From Chamaecyparis obtusa (Eukaryota; Streptophyta; Pinopsida; Cupressales; Cupressaceae), in assembly GCA_027943335.1 (NCBI GenBank), contig BSBK01001302.1, forward strand, positions 1,623,501-1,687,500: a DNA stretch of 64,000 bases. The letters are read 5' to 3'. This document shows, piece after piece, positions 1 through 11,799 of this stretch. The notes under the pieces were generated by a model. That model was not told where the DNA came from, searched no databases, and saw only the letters and a list, made by a program, of their open reading frames with translations. Every line of letters begins with the position of its first letter. Position 1 is the first letter of the stretch. A program made the translations under genes and the position numbers.

Positions 1-640
1 GCTGGGTGAAGTAAGGCGTTGTGGAATATTTGAAATTTCTTTATCTCTTTTGCTGGAGGCATGCAAGCTGAGGGAATGTGCAGTTTCGGTGGTATGACTA
101 TCCACCCTAGTCTGCAATTGGAAATATCATTTCAGATATTTCATATTGTACCTGATCAAGATTACACAAATTCCTTAAGTCTTTTTAGAGACGAATTTGT
201 ATCAGCATTGAAGATTATGAATGGGTGATTATAATATTTGTTGATTATTTTGGTGGCACAAATGACTATGCTACAAAGGTGATTTATAAGCCATGCATTG
301 AAATAGGTTCATTTAATGGGAATCATGATAATATCTGGGTGAGAAAAGTTAAGTGTGCAAATATATTTATGAAGATTATTGAATATTATACAAGCATAGA
401 ATTGATGAACAATTATAAAGTTTGCCGCCCGCAAAGGTAATATTAACATTAATTTATATTGCCGTGATTTTTCCTTAGTCGGACGGGTGTCATTTTCCAT
501 AAGAATTTTTGAAGGAGCATTTTGGGCGAATAATATATTGAATTATTAATGCTGTTTCATATTAAGGCTCCAAAGTTCTTTAATATTTTATTAGTTTGTG
601 AGTTGTCCAATTATTTGTCGAAGAAAACTTTTTTTTTATT
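1..640. other. Unassigned left edge
   Basis: No convincing gene is seen here. Short open frames exist but none shows a recognisable domain, a codon pattern or splice sites that chain together. The stretch near 630-660 has a T-run followed by sequence typical of a minus-strand polyadenylated 3' end, so a retroposon tail or an old 3' UTR is possible. That is inference only. Confidence 0.3.
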
Positions 641-1955
641 GAAATAATGCAAAGATTACAAAAGAATAATATAAGGGAGGGCAGCATAGGCTGCCATCAA
701 AACTGAACAACTTTCACCTAAACTGCATAAAAAAAAAGACTACTGTCGACCACAAAAGCAATTTGAGAACATATCACAATTTTTAACATGATAATAGCAT
801 CCTAAAAGAGACATTTAAGAGCACCATTACATGACACAATACCTGTTTACAATCTAAATTTGAAGTAATATTGCAGCTGGGCAGAACAGAAGAAGTCAAT
901 TTTATGCTGTCTGAGAAGTTGAAGTTTGATCTTGTCCAACAAATTTCTGATCTTGGACTTGTTGATGTCAGTTTTGTACCACTACATAACATATAGCAAT
1001 TGAATACTTGATATAGCATACCAAACACTCAACCCTCTCTTGAAAAGTAAATACTCATGAAGAACATGAGAAAACTCCAAGGTTCCTTACACCTGTGGAT
1101 ACTAACTCAGTTATATTAATGTGATTTGCTGGTTAATCACGTAGGTGGGCTTACGTTGTTCACTTAAGGATGTCAAACCCTTGCCATGATGATGATGAGA
1201 TCTAGCTTTGCAATGTATACTCAAATTTATATCCCTTCCAACTTTGCTCTTCAAAACTCTAACTACTAAACTACTTCTTGCTTCTTTACTACTACTCCTA
1301 TGGAATGGAAAGATTGGCAAATGGACGGGGATCAAATCTAATGAAAGCTTGCCAGCGGCGCTACCTCCATAGATGCAATGATTCAAGGGGAATGAGACTA
1401 GATTACCACACAAGGCTTCTTAACAAGCCGCTAAGATGCTAGTGGCCTAGTATATAGATCCCTATCAAACATTTACCAATATCACCATACAACTAGCCAT
1501 CTACTTCTATTCTTACTTTAACACTTTCTTGAAATGAAATCTACTTTAACAACTCAATGAAATCTAACTTTAACAATTGGAAGTAGAAACCATGCAATAA
1601 CACCAAGTGTTCTTAATCACCATGCAAAACACAACAATGATAAGAGAGGCAATTTTGGTATTATATTAGCAACAATTTTCTTCAACCCTTTACAAATGAG
1701 AACAAATGGCCTAATATAGAGGCTCAAAATTACAACCAACGGTAGAGATTAAGAGGCAAAATCAACGATCCAGATTAAATCCCAGAAACCCTAATTAGGG
1801 TTACTACCCCATCAGCCAATGAGAAGATGCCACCTCATCAATGGGCCAATGAAAAAAAAGAAAAGTGGCAACCAATGAGAAGGCACCAAAATGGTAGCCA
1901 ATCAGAATCAGACACCTACCCTACCCAAGAAGAAAGGAGAAATTGCCACTTAGGC
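641..1955 (-). repeat. LTR-like U3/R region of family X element
   Basis: Read on the minus strand from about 1955 downwards, this stretch has several CCAAT/ATTGG boxes (1800-1910), then an AACCCTAATTAGGG motif, a TATA-like site followed by AGGCC, and a CTCATTTGTAA motif. The same order of motifs, and the later word GCATGGTTTCT, recur on the plus strand at about 37320-37720. That argues for a shared LTR. It lies just downstream of the stop of the minus-strand protein ending at 1957, where a 3' LTR is expected. The outer end and a target duplication were not found, so the limits are approximate. Confidence 0.45.
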
Positions 1956-1956
1956 C

Positions 1957-3333
1957 TTACATTAAATGATCTTCTAATACAATTCTACCCTTTACTTTCA
2001 TCTTTTTAGCATAAGCAATGAATTTGGCTAAGAAGTTATTGACTTCCTCCATGGGAGGGCAGGGTGTATGCCTCATCCTGGGCTCAACTGTGTTCATCAT
2101 GTTCTTTGTTGCTTGCAGTGTCTTCTCACTCTCCTTCTCATCATCTTTTGCAAACTCGATAAGGGCCCTGAGAGAGGCAAGGATGCCCAACTATTTCTCC
2201 CTGGAGGCAACCTTGTCTAACTCATCCAGTCTTGATCCAAACTCTGTCTCATTAAAATTCTTCTCTTTGATTTCTTCAAAATCAAGTGCAACCCTCGCAT
2301 CACTCAGCATGTTTGAAATGAAAGTGTCAATGCTCGGATTGTGCTGTGCAATCTCACTCTGTATTTCTTCAAGTACGCTCAATCTGATAGTCAAGACAAC
2401 ACACCAAGACTCAACAGTACTCCTTCCTCCTTCATTGACCAACTTGGCCTTCACCAATGATCCTTTTGATAGCTTTATGGCCACCTGTAACCTGGGAATG
2501 GCTAAGTCACGGATTGGAAGGAAATCCTTCCACTTCCCTTCAAATGCTCTGAATTTGTTCCCGAGAGACACAAATGACTTGAATGTCGAGATAAAGGGAA
2601 GCAAGAACCTTCGCCCTTCTTCAATTGTATTATTGATCCAATTTTTAGTTCCTTGTTCTCGAGCTAATATCTCTCCCAAATTGCTCCCACTATCCTGTGG
2701 AAGGGCTGCCTGATGCAATTGCTAGATAGGCTGACTATCTCTCCAATACTTGTTTTCAATCTCCAATTCTGCAATCCTTTCATTTGCCTTTCTCAACCTT
2801 TCTCTAATTGAAGCCACGCCTTCTTGAACCTCCACACACTCCATGTCATCTGTGACTCTTCCGATGTTATGTTCTACTATCTCATAGTCTTGGGCCACAA
2901 TTTCGCCCACTGCCTTGCTAACCTTTGGCACAGCAATCTGAACCTTCCGATGACCATCATCACCACTCTTGATTACCTTTGCCACTGTTCCTGCAATTTG
3001 TTTTTGTCCGACATCATCTTCCTTTTCCACTAACCCTTGAATATCCTCAACTATCTGGATGGCCACAACCTTGCGCCTTGACATAAGCATCTGTCTCAAC
3101 CATAATGGTGCAACGCATCTCCCTATATCAGGATTTGGTTCAACTAGCAAAGCATCATCAACAACCTTAGGCACTTGGCCTCCTTCCTCAACTGGTAGAG
3201 CCTCAATATCAATTGGCCCATCTCCTTCACCACTAGTGACTGTCACATCTTCCTCTACTTGGTTCTCTGAAAGAGGGGAATACCTTGAATTGTTGCTATT
3301 ATTGTAACCACTTGACTCTGAACTAGAGCTCAC
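1957..3333 (-). pseudogene. Family X protein, C-terminal half (unknown function, decayed)
   Basis: Three blocks (3333-2722, 2718-2191, 2190-1957) lie in the same minus-strand frame and are separated only by single stop codons, so they were once one reading frame of about 458 codons. The protein is acidic and Ser/Asn-rich at its start. It has a probable coiled coil around the ERLRKANERIAELEIENKYW stretch and further helical, charged sequence to the end. It overlaps the upstream block (3330-5135) by four bases in another frame, so a frameshift joins them. No protease, RT, integrase or zinc knuckle is visible. It may be the tail of a gag-like structural protein or an unknown retroelement protein. 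Confidence 0.55.
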
Positions 3334-5135
3334 CTCTTCTGCCGCCCTCTGCTCACTGTATTCTGTTTCTTTGCTGGAGGCTCTTGATGTTCTTTATCTT
3401 TCTCAACCTCCAAACTCCTCTTCTTATTCTTAACTACTTGCTGCTGTTGGCTACCGCCTCCACCTTGCTGTCCAATTGACTCCGCTGGAGTCTCCTCCTC
3501 TGGTTTCATCTTCTCATAGGTAAGGTGTACCTTCCAACTTTGCAATTGCCCTAACTTTCTATTATACCATCACTCAGTGTGTAGCTCAACTGCTCTTGTA
3601 ACTGCTTCTAAGGATGGATCCTGATGATCATCCCAATCAACCGGACCCAACTCTGTTCCTTCTACTATATTGTAATCTTCTCTTAGCACATCTTCATCTT
3701 CTTCCAACTGGTCCGGAATATCAAGATTCTTCCATCTGATGACCCTCATCATGCCTACCGATAACCTTGAGAAAGCCAACTTCCTCACATGAAAGTCATC
3801 CTGCGCAATGGCCCAAAAATCCTCCAAAGTAGGGATATGCTTGAATGGATCTCCATGAGATGTCTTGATCAGACCATTAGGATCGAATCCTTGCCTTGCC
3901 TTATACCATCCTAGATGATATTGTTCTAACTCTTTCTCCGTAGCTGCAAAGGCGACAGGATTGGGGCAACTATCATTGCCTATCATGAGTGAGAAGGTAA
4001 CCCCTGTCTCACCCTTGAGCTTCATCATTTTGTCATATTGCTCAAGTTGCCTAGCCAACTCCATCAAAACTATCCGATCAGGTGGATACCTTGGAAGCCT
4101 CTTGGGACAAGTCGTACATCTAGCTACCTTGACATATGTGAATTGCGAAAACTGGATGAACCAACTCCCAAACTTCTTGACTCTTGCCTCTGCTTTCGGT
4201 GAGAGCCTCCTAGCAGGTGTCCCTTGCAATATCCTTATTGTCCTCATGGCAAAGGCATCATAAAATATCTTGTAATCCTTGGTGTTGTGCAAATGAAGTT
4301 GTGGATAGCACTCATGCACCAAGCATTGTCCGGGTCCATTACCAATCACCCCTCTAGCCTTAAGTCCAGGATGTTCATACAGTCTTGCAACTAAATAGAA
4401 AAGGTAGGACCCCATGTAAAATTGTTTCTGATTTTGTACTGTCCTAAGTTGCAACTCTAAATTTTCACTTACAATTCTAGCCCAATCAAACTTTCTTTTT
4501 CCATTTTCAATTCCTTCAATAAAATAGTACATCCAAGTTTCAAACTGCATACCTTGAGCGGAGCCCATTACTCGGTTGAGAAGCACAATAAGGTCGCCAT
4601 ACTCTGATTTGAAATTTGACCTGGTGAGCCTTGATGACTTGGTGACTCCCTTCTTGCCTTCGTGCAACCAATTTTGCTTTAGTAGGACAAAGTAGGCATC
4701 CTGACTGTCCTGAGAGAACCTGGCCGCTTGATCCATCAACATTACTATCATGCCATTTTGCTGGGGTATATTGAACACTTCCTCTATCACCTGCTCGCTG
4801 ATGTTAGCCAACACCCTCTCTCCATCAAAGATTATGGACTTAGTCACAATATCTAGCCGAGATGCACACTCCATCACCAATTCCGGACAAGGCAAGGTAG
4901 GAGGGAAGGCGGTAGCTTGCACAATTCCACACTTGTAGATCTTCTTTGCCATATAGGACTGGCCTCCTTTCAACCTATCTCTCAATTGTATCATATCTAT
5001 GGTACCGATGTTGGTGTCTCTGACTTGCTTCAACTTTGAGAAGAAGGTGGTCTTGGGCATCATGTCTTTCTTGTCTTTCTTGGTATTCATTCCCTTTGGG
5101 TTCTTGCTTGCACTAGCACCCGCCATCCTAAACAC
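3330..5135 (-). pseudogene. Family X protein, N-terminal half (unknown function, decayed)
   Basis: An open frame of 521 codons starts with Met at 5135. After one TGA at 3570-3572 it continues in the same frame for another block ending at 3330, then shifts frame into 3333-1957. The whole product would be over 1000 residues. It starts with a Lys-rich segment, followed by a large alpha-helical region with many Trp/Tyr/Leu positions. The region rich in Q, Y, F and L near the middle (IVSENLELQLRTVQ, then FYMGSYLFYLVARL) is reminiscent of plant 'putative plant transposon protein' domains, but I cannot confirm that. A Lys/Gln/Gly-rich low-complexity linker lies at 3345-3480. No enzyme motif was recognised. 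Confidence 0.55.
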
Positions 5136-5440
5136 TTATTTCTGCCCCTTCTTTTTACAATGAGGTGGGACTACACTTATCTCTGCCCCTTCGCCTAGGG
5201 ATGATCAAACATATTTCTGCCTCGCCAATTCCTATCACACTGCACTTATCTCTGCCTCTCCACCTAGGGATGGACTACCACTTATTTCTGCCTCTTCGTT
5301 ACCTATGAGATGGACTACACTTATATCTCCCAACTTTTTTCCTAGGGGTGGGACTACCACTTATATCGCCTTTCTCCAAATCCTAAACGGAAACTACACT
5401 TATATCTCCCAACTTCAAGCCCTAATGAGATGATGAGGTG
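5136..5440. repeat. Degenerate tandem repeat upstream of family X protein
   Basis: The words CACTTAT(A/C)TCT and CTAGGGATG recur every 50-70 bases between about 5165 and 5415, mixed with GGACTAC and TCTGCC. Units are diverged and uneven in length. The array lies immediately 5' of the Met of the minus-strand family X protein, so it belongs to the leader of that element. No coding potential was seen. Confidence 0.5.
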
Positions 5441-7069
5441 ATGGATGGATGATGCAAGCAAGAGATGAAGGGAAGAATACCAATCAAGAACAATGAAGAA
5501 TTCTGCTTAATGAGCCAGCCTTCACCCTCAAAAAAATGAAGCTTGTCCTCTACACCAAACAATCAACACCAAAGAAAAGATAACAATTAAGAAATAAATT
5601 AAGTCCACCTACCAAATTTCTGCAAATTTCTTCCTCAAAATGGCATGGCATGGGCAAATCTGTAGCTTCCCCTTTGTCAAACTGTGGTCTCCTCAATAGC
5701 AGGTTCTCTTCTAAAATCTGTAAGTCTCCTTGATAATGGCAGCTTGGGCAATCAAGTAGCAGGCCTGCCCTTCCCCACAATGCAATGTCACTGCCTTATA
5801 GTATGATTTCGCCCCTCTTTTAGGCAAATTTCGCACCTTTTAATGTCAGATCTGCCTCCTATAAATTTCGCACCTTTGTAATGCCAGATCTGCCCTTCAC
5901 AAATTCGGATCTGCCCTTTGATTTAATGTGGCTGCTCCTCTTCAAACAAATTCGCTCCTCCTTAGGCAAGTTGCTGATGTTGGATGAGATGAGGAGAGGA
6001 GGAGGGGAGCGCTCCCTTATACCCGACTTAGTCATCCACATAGAGGGCCGACCTGCCCACACAAACATAAAAGAAAACAATTCAACGCTTGGACAAAGGG
6101 GCCGACCTGGCCTATAAAATTGCATTAAAAACATTTATTACTAAACCCTGATTTCGAAATGAATGGGCCCTAGATTGGCCACACGCCATGTATGAAGGCC
6201 ATATATCTAATTTTCATGCCATACGCTACATAAGAGGCCAAATATTTCAATTTTAATGCTTAGAAATTAGAATTTCAAAACAAATTTTGGATGCACTTGT
6301 TCAGATTTCATTTTTAAAGGCCCGATTTTATTTTTTATTAGCCCAGATTTGAAATTTCAAAGCCCAAATTTATTTGCCTCAATGCACAAAATTTATTTTC
6401 CAAAGCAGATTTTCGATTTCCATGCATAGATTTTCAATTTAAAACTCGTTTTTTGGATTTTATTTGCCAAGACTCATGATTTCTTAGCCCAAATTTATTT
6501 TCAAGTGCCCGGATTTCTTAGATCAAGTGTCTAGATTTTCAAATTTAGGTGGCCAAATTTTCGAATTGCAAGGGAATAAGTGTGATTTCATCTCAAATCT
6601 CCATTTGGCGAATTATCCTAATTTAGGCCATTTGATCCATTCATGTAATCTTTGTTTCAATCATCCAAAATTTCGCAATAAAAGACTCAAGAGACCAAAA
6701 CATGACAAACGAAAATCACAAGCCAAGCCCTTAGATCTCAATAATTTCAACAACAATCGTTCCTCTAAGTCCCAAAAATGGCTAACGCGTCGGGATATCG
6801 GGATCTAGAGAAAACAATGCCCAGGCTAGTTCGAAAATGGGGGTCCCCAAATTTGTTTGGGGCGATGATGTGAAAACCTCACAATAGGACTGCTCCTTGG
6901 AGACCCCCTACATTTGAAAACATAGTGAGACAACTTAAATCAAGATGTCCGAGTAAAACATAAGCATTTCTGTCTCCTGGTGAACCAATCGATTAGAGAA
7001 AACATCCATACACCTGCATTTCCAATTATTATGTAAAAAAAGTGTCTTATAGTATTAGCAACCACATTA
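5441..7069 (-). other. Family X leader with degenerate repeats
   Basis: No gene is seen. Between about 6170 and 6660 the sequence is a degenerate, AT-rich series of words such as GCCCAAATTT, GATTTCAAAT and TGCATAGATTTT, a style shared with the plus-strand array at 25180-27520. Read on the minus strand, the part near 6890-6850 carries GTTTTCACATCATCGCCCCA, which is nearly identical to plus-strand 24443-24462. It therefore looks like a conserved junction of the same element family. The element is cut at 7070 by the start of a gypsy LTR. Confidence 0.4.
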
Positions 7070-8662
7070 TGTAATGCCCCTTCCTTAGACCGTTCAGTAG
7101 ATGGTAGGTGGTTGACCTAGTAGCTGAGTTCCCGTAGGTCAGTAGTATGGATAGAGGACCCATCCAGGGGCTTATAGAGCTATGGAGGGCTTTGTGATCC
7201 ATTTTGAGCAGTTTGGGACAGTCTCCTAAATTTTAGGAGAGATTCCTACATTTTAGGGATTCATTGGGAGTTGACTAGAATGCATCAGGAGACCTCTAGG
7301 ATCATTCTGGAAACTTTGGTTGTAGTTCCTATTTTTTAGGAAGGATATTTATTTTTTAGGGAAGACTGTCAGTTCACTTGCAGCATTTAGGTATCATCCT
7401 TGGAATAGGGCCATCAGTTAGATTTTAGTTTGGAGTCTAGATGACTAGTTATGAATAAATTGAAATAATTAAATTATTTCCTAAGTCTGATTTAAATAAA
7501 ATAATAATAAAGTGAATTAATATAGTCACTTTATAATTATAATAAAATATAATAAATGCCCCTGTGGCACACTTTCCTAGGTGATGTATGTTATAATTTG
7601 TTATTAAAAAGGGGCCATTTCTAACAATGATCAATAAGGCCTTGAAGTTCGGACTATGGGAGGAGGAATAAATTATAATAAAAGTCATTTAAAATAATTC
7701 AAGGGAAACTCTAAAGAAGTTCGAGCTTCTTGGAGGGAGAATGAAAGAAATAAAAAGAAGCTTGGGCAGCCGTTCTCATCATTCCAGGTTATTATTTTGC
7801 ATCAGCTATTGCAGTTTGAGCTCTGGGCAAAGTTTGAGCAGTTTTCAAGCTTCCAGGAACAAAAACTCTTGGAAGTAGAGGGAGCTGGACGAAACCCCAA
7901 CCTTCTAGGTATTAGTTTGCATCACCATTCAGAGTTTGCATCACAGTGTATCTGAATTTGGAGGAGGATTTCGATTAGATTTGAATAAACAGATTGATAT
8001 CAGTGATTCAAAGCGTAGATCTGTGATAGTACGACAGGATTCTTACATATCAGACTCATACTCCTTGGCTGTTCCTTTTCCAAGTTGAATTCTAGATTGG
8101 TTTGAGAAGCATTTTATGGGCAGAGTTTATATCACAGGTTGCAGATCTGATTCCTAAGGCAGTGAATCAGTCATTTTGCAGTCATAATTGCTAGCCACAC
8201 ACCTTAGGCAATATCAGAGATTGTTATCAGCTGGGTATGAGTGTTGTATTGGCATTAAGTGGTTTATAAAACACATAATTATTCCCTGGATGGCATCAGT
8301 GGTAGAAGTCAGCAAGGAGAAATCAGAAATTGAAAACTCAAGCATTATAAGTTGGCTGGTCATGTTCTGATCTGAACCGTACAGTAGGAGTTCAGGTATG
8401 TAGAAATCACTTTGGAGAAATAAGAAAGTCAACATTTGTTAGTTAAATGTTGTTTTAGTTGAGATTCAATTTCTTTCAGAATTGGTTTTCAAATTTTATG
8501 TGTGCATCCATTATATTTTAAAAAATACAAAAAAACCAGAGTGCATCCAAAACCCCCCAAAAATAAATAAAACTGAGACAAAACTTCCTAAATCGTTGGT
8601 CAAAGTCAATCAAAACCCAAAACTTCAGGAATTTGCGTAAAAATCCAAATGGGGATCTTTCA
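7070..8662 (+). repeat. 5' LTR of old Ty3/gypsy element (gypsy-2)
   Basis: The stretch begins TGTAATGCCCC and ends CTTTCA, giving TG..CA ends. It is followed after one base by a PBS-like TGGTATCAGC. It resembles the chromovirus LTR at 11800 in layout: GCCCC-type start, an AT-rich middle with AAAAGGGGCCA, and a PBS followed by gag. The partner LTR is not in the window, because the element is truncated around 24200, so no target duplication can be tested. Confidence 0.7.
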
Positions 8663-8663
8663 G

Positions 8664-8673
8664 TGGTATCAGC
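8664..8673 (+). other. Primer binding site of gypsy-2
   Basis: TGGTATCAGC directly follows the LTR end. It matches the initiator Met-tRNA 3' end pattern used by most plant LTR retrotransposons. Confidence 0.6.
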
Positions 8674-8689
8674 CTAATCCCACCAGCCT

Positions 8690-9515
8690 ACGGGTTTTGA
8701 GTTCACTTCTATGCATCCGAGCAGATTTGAGGGATACAGGTATTATATCCATAGGAGAGCACATGGACATGTAGATTTTAATACGGAAATCCCAGTAGGT
8801 ATGAGAGATTTATATGAAGGCAGTAGGAGTCCCTGGCAAAGGGGAAGACAAAATAGGCAGGAAGATCCTTATTGAGAGTTATTTAGAATTCTCGTTAATA
8901 CATAGCTACAGATTGTATAGGCTTTAGACAGGTTACATGATACCCTTGAACTGTGAGATTTGGGTCAGTATAAAGATAAGCGTGGCACACAAGACAAAGT
9001 GAGTAAGTCTGTTTCAAGTACAGATAGTCATGGGAGTAGTAGGGGTCCCTCATCGGATGATAGTGCATTTGGTTCCCCTAGACATGACAGGACACACATG
9101 TACAACAAATAGGCCCTTTCAACCATATTTGCCTCCTAGAGAGGAGCAAATACCAATAGACCCACTGGAGGGCGTTGAGTTCTAGGATACAGTTATGATA
9201 GCTAATGACGAATGACGAGCCCTTCCACGACATGGAAGAGATACTTTACCACTACCCCAGTATCGTGCACAACGCAGGTACAGTTTGAGGGCTAGTGGAG
9301 ATGGACAGGCCAGACAACAGCAGAATGGAGACCTAAAGGGAGCGACCAATAATCTCATCTTATCCCCTTTTGATGGTAGCGAGAAGATTAGTGCACGAGC
9401 TTGGGTGCACAAACTCAATATATACCTCTCACTTAATCGTATGCCTGAGGAGACCATCCAATTTGTTGTGCTACACTTAGAGGGCATGGGTTTTGATTGG
9501 TGGCACTATGGCAAG
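8690..9515 (+). pseudogene. gag of gypsy-2 (N-terminal and central part, decayed)
   Basis: Translated fragments parallel the chromovirus gag at 13045-13800. An N-terminal RYYxRRRA-like segment is followed by a spacer and the retrotransposon gag core (FDGSEKISARAWVHKLNIYL, then VVLHLEGMGFDWWHYG at about 9375-9515). Several stops lie upstream of 9285, and the longest clean part starts at 9285. Gag would form the capsid of the cytoplasmic particle. The frame is cut just after the DWWHYG motif by the hAT remnant and resumes at about 11441. Confidence 0.7.
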
Positions 9516-11440
9516 GCTGTAGGTGCTTTGGTAGAGGCTAGATATGAGCACATCTTTTGGACACCGTGCACGGTACACTCACTCAATTTGGTGATGCAAG
9601 CAATTGGCACCCAAATAGAATGGGTGAAAAAAAATATATCAAGAGGACGAAGCAATTCAGATGTTTGTGACAAACCACCATATGTCACAAGCAATTTCAG
9701 AAAATTTTCAAAATTGGAATTATTGAAGGTAAATTTTAAAATTTAATTTATGTAGTTTCATTTATCATTTTATGTCATGTTTTACATAATTAAATAAAAT
9801 ATTTTTTTGTGTTGTTTACATATTTTAAATGTCTTATTAACTTTCTATTAATATGTTCTTAGGTTGCTGAGACCCGGTTTGCATTTCACACAATCGTTCT
9901 AAGACGACTTGTTAAGTTGAAAGAGGCATGAGGCAGATGGCTATTAGCAACCAATGGGGTATCTGGAAGCCGTCAAGTTCAGAGAGGGCCCAAAAGGTGA
10001 AGGCATTGATATTGGATGATGATTGGTGGGTTCGTGTGGATTATGTATTGGAATTTACCGAACCTATCATGTCTATGCTTCGGTTTTCTGATTTTGATGA
10101 ACCATGCTTGGGGGATGTTTATGATAGCATAGACACAATGTTGGAGAAAACAAAAATGGTAAATTATAATACATTCCTCCATCCTTATTTATTGAGAGAG
10201 ATATATAAATTGACATGACTCACATCAAGATAACTTACATCATTTGATATCCCAGGTAATACAAAGGAGAGGGAATGATCCTAAAAACACCTTTTACAAA
10301 AGGGTGGAAGCAATTGTTCTTCATTGTCAGAACAAGAAGACCACACCATTGCACCTCCTTGCATATGCTCTCTCTCCCAAGTACTATAGCACATAAGTAC
10401 TTGCTATCCGAGGTAGAGTGCCACCATATATAGATTCTGAAGTTGTCAATGGGTACAAGAAGGCATTTAGTAGACTCTTCAGTGATTCAGATGTGGAGTC
10501 AAGTGTTAGGAAATAATTTGGATTGTTTGTCTCAGGAAAAAATCTTTCCCCTTGTGCTATCAAAGACCAATGCAAAATGGATGCTATTACAAGATCCTCT
10601 CACAAGTAAGTTATTTTGTTTTGGCGACTTGTATTGTAGAATTTAACACTTAACATTCTTGAATTTATCTTGTATTTTTTATTTTTTATTTTGTTGGTTT
10701 TCTCTCTAGGTTTCAAGCTCTTCTACTGCTGAGCAGAATTGGAGTACATATTCCTTTATCCACTAAGTGAAGCGTAATCTGTTGGATGAAAAAATATTGG
10801 ACTTGGTGTATATTCATACCAATTTGCACCTTTTGGCACATAAGGATCTAGAATACAAGGAGGGGGCAAAGAAGCTTTGGGATGTAGCACCTGAGTCTGC
10901 CGACTTGGATGCAACCATTCGAGATCTTGCTAGAGCCGCTATGGTTGATGTGGATGATGATGATGACATACCACATGGTGCATCTAGTGCTAGTGGAAAC
11001 ATTTTGGGTTCTAATGATGATGATGATCTACTTGCAGCTGCTGAAAATCCCATAGATGATTTTTTTGATAATCCCTATGATGATTGATGAACACTTTGAT
11101 GATTGATGAACATTGAATCATGTTTCATGAACTACATTTTTATTTTCTAATCAGTAATTCAATGTAATGATTTTTATTAGAATAGTGAACATAGATCAAT
11201 GATCAAGTATTTAAATTTTTAATGTTTATCTTTGGCATTTGACATTGATCAATGATCGAGCATCATACTTCAAATGATTTAGTTTTACAATTTTGGATAT
11301 TTCTCTTTTTTTTTTGTATATAAAATGCATATATATATACACACATACGTACCCATATGTACCCAAATGCCTAAATTATTTTTTCACTTACCCATGTACC
11401 GGATTCTCGTACCCGAATCCGTCCCCGAACTTGAATCGAG
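9516..11440 (+). mobile_element. 5'-truncated hAT transposon remnant D
   Basis: The sequence switches abruptly from gypsy gag to a hAT transposase. It starts inside the catalytic domain (KAVGALV..., then the conserved HIFWTPCTVHSLNLV motif) and lacks the zinc finger and the first catalytic Asp. Exons can be chained across introns at about 9729-9861, 10159-10256 and 10604-10710. The last exon has the C-terminal dimerisation motif (SSTAEQNWSTYSFIH, about 10718-10768, with the hAT Glu-x-Asn-Trp core changed to Gln-Asn-Trp) and an acidic tail ending at 11087. Gag sequence resumes near 11441 (AFKPKTLEEAI). Exact ends and target duplication were not identified, so limits are approximate. Confidence 0.65.
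10767..11087 (+). pseudogene. hAT remnant D transposase, C-terminal exon
   Basis: This is the open part of the last exon of the remnant transposase: KRNLLDEKILDLVYIHTNLHLL matches the family's KRNRL..DLVYVHxNLRLL dimerisation segment. It is followed by an Asp-rich tail. An in-frame stop lies just upstream, near 10768, between the WSTYSFIH part and this block. The transposase would bind TIRs and cut DNA in the nucleus, but this copy lacks its N-terminal half and cannot be functional. Confidence 0.65.
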
Positions 11441-11799
11441 AACTTAGCTTTTAAGCCTAAGACTTTGGAGGAGGCTATTTTAGATCACCCTAGAGCTTGA
11501 TACTTCATCACCACCTACTTATTATCAATAGGATAAGAAGTCTACTAGGAGCACTGAGCCATCTCAAAGACCCCCTACATAGCCCAAGAGTGCGCCACCT
11601 CCCCACAGGATGGATTAGGAGACAATGATTTGAGGAGGAATCTCTGCTTTTGTGTAAGGAGCCTTGGGAGCCAGGACATCGATGCCTTGCAAAAGGTAGG
11701 GTGCTTCTCATTGAGGTACATTCAGAGGTGGAAGATGAACATATACCGGATATAGGTTTAGAGGACAACAACGATGAGGGTGAGTAGGAGATTCAGCAG
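11441..11799 (+). pseudogene. gag C-terminal part of gypsy-2 (decayed)
   Basis: A short AFKPKTLEEAILDHPRA stretch parallels AFDPFTLNDAMKKARS of the nested chromovirus gag (about 14040-14090). Stops and shifts follow. The sequence ends at the chromovirus insertion: the last five bases AGCAG (11795-11799) are repeated at 23668-23672, where the gypsy-2 sequence continues. Confidence 0.5.

Noticed and set aside
2018..2713. 231-codon plus-strand open frame
   Set aside because: It is antisense to the better supported minus-strand family X protein, and its Ser/Leu-rich composition is typical of a shadow frame.
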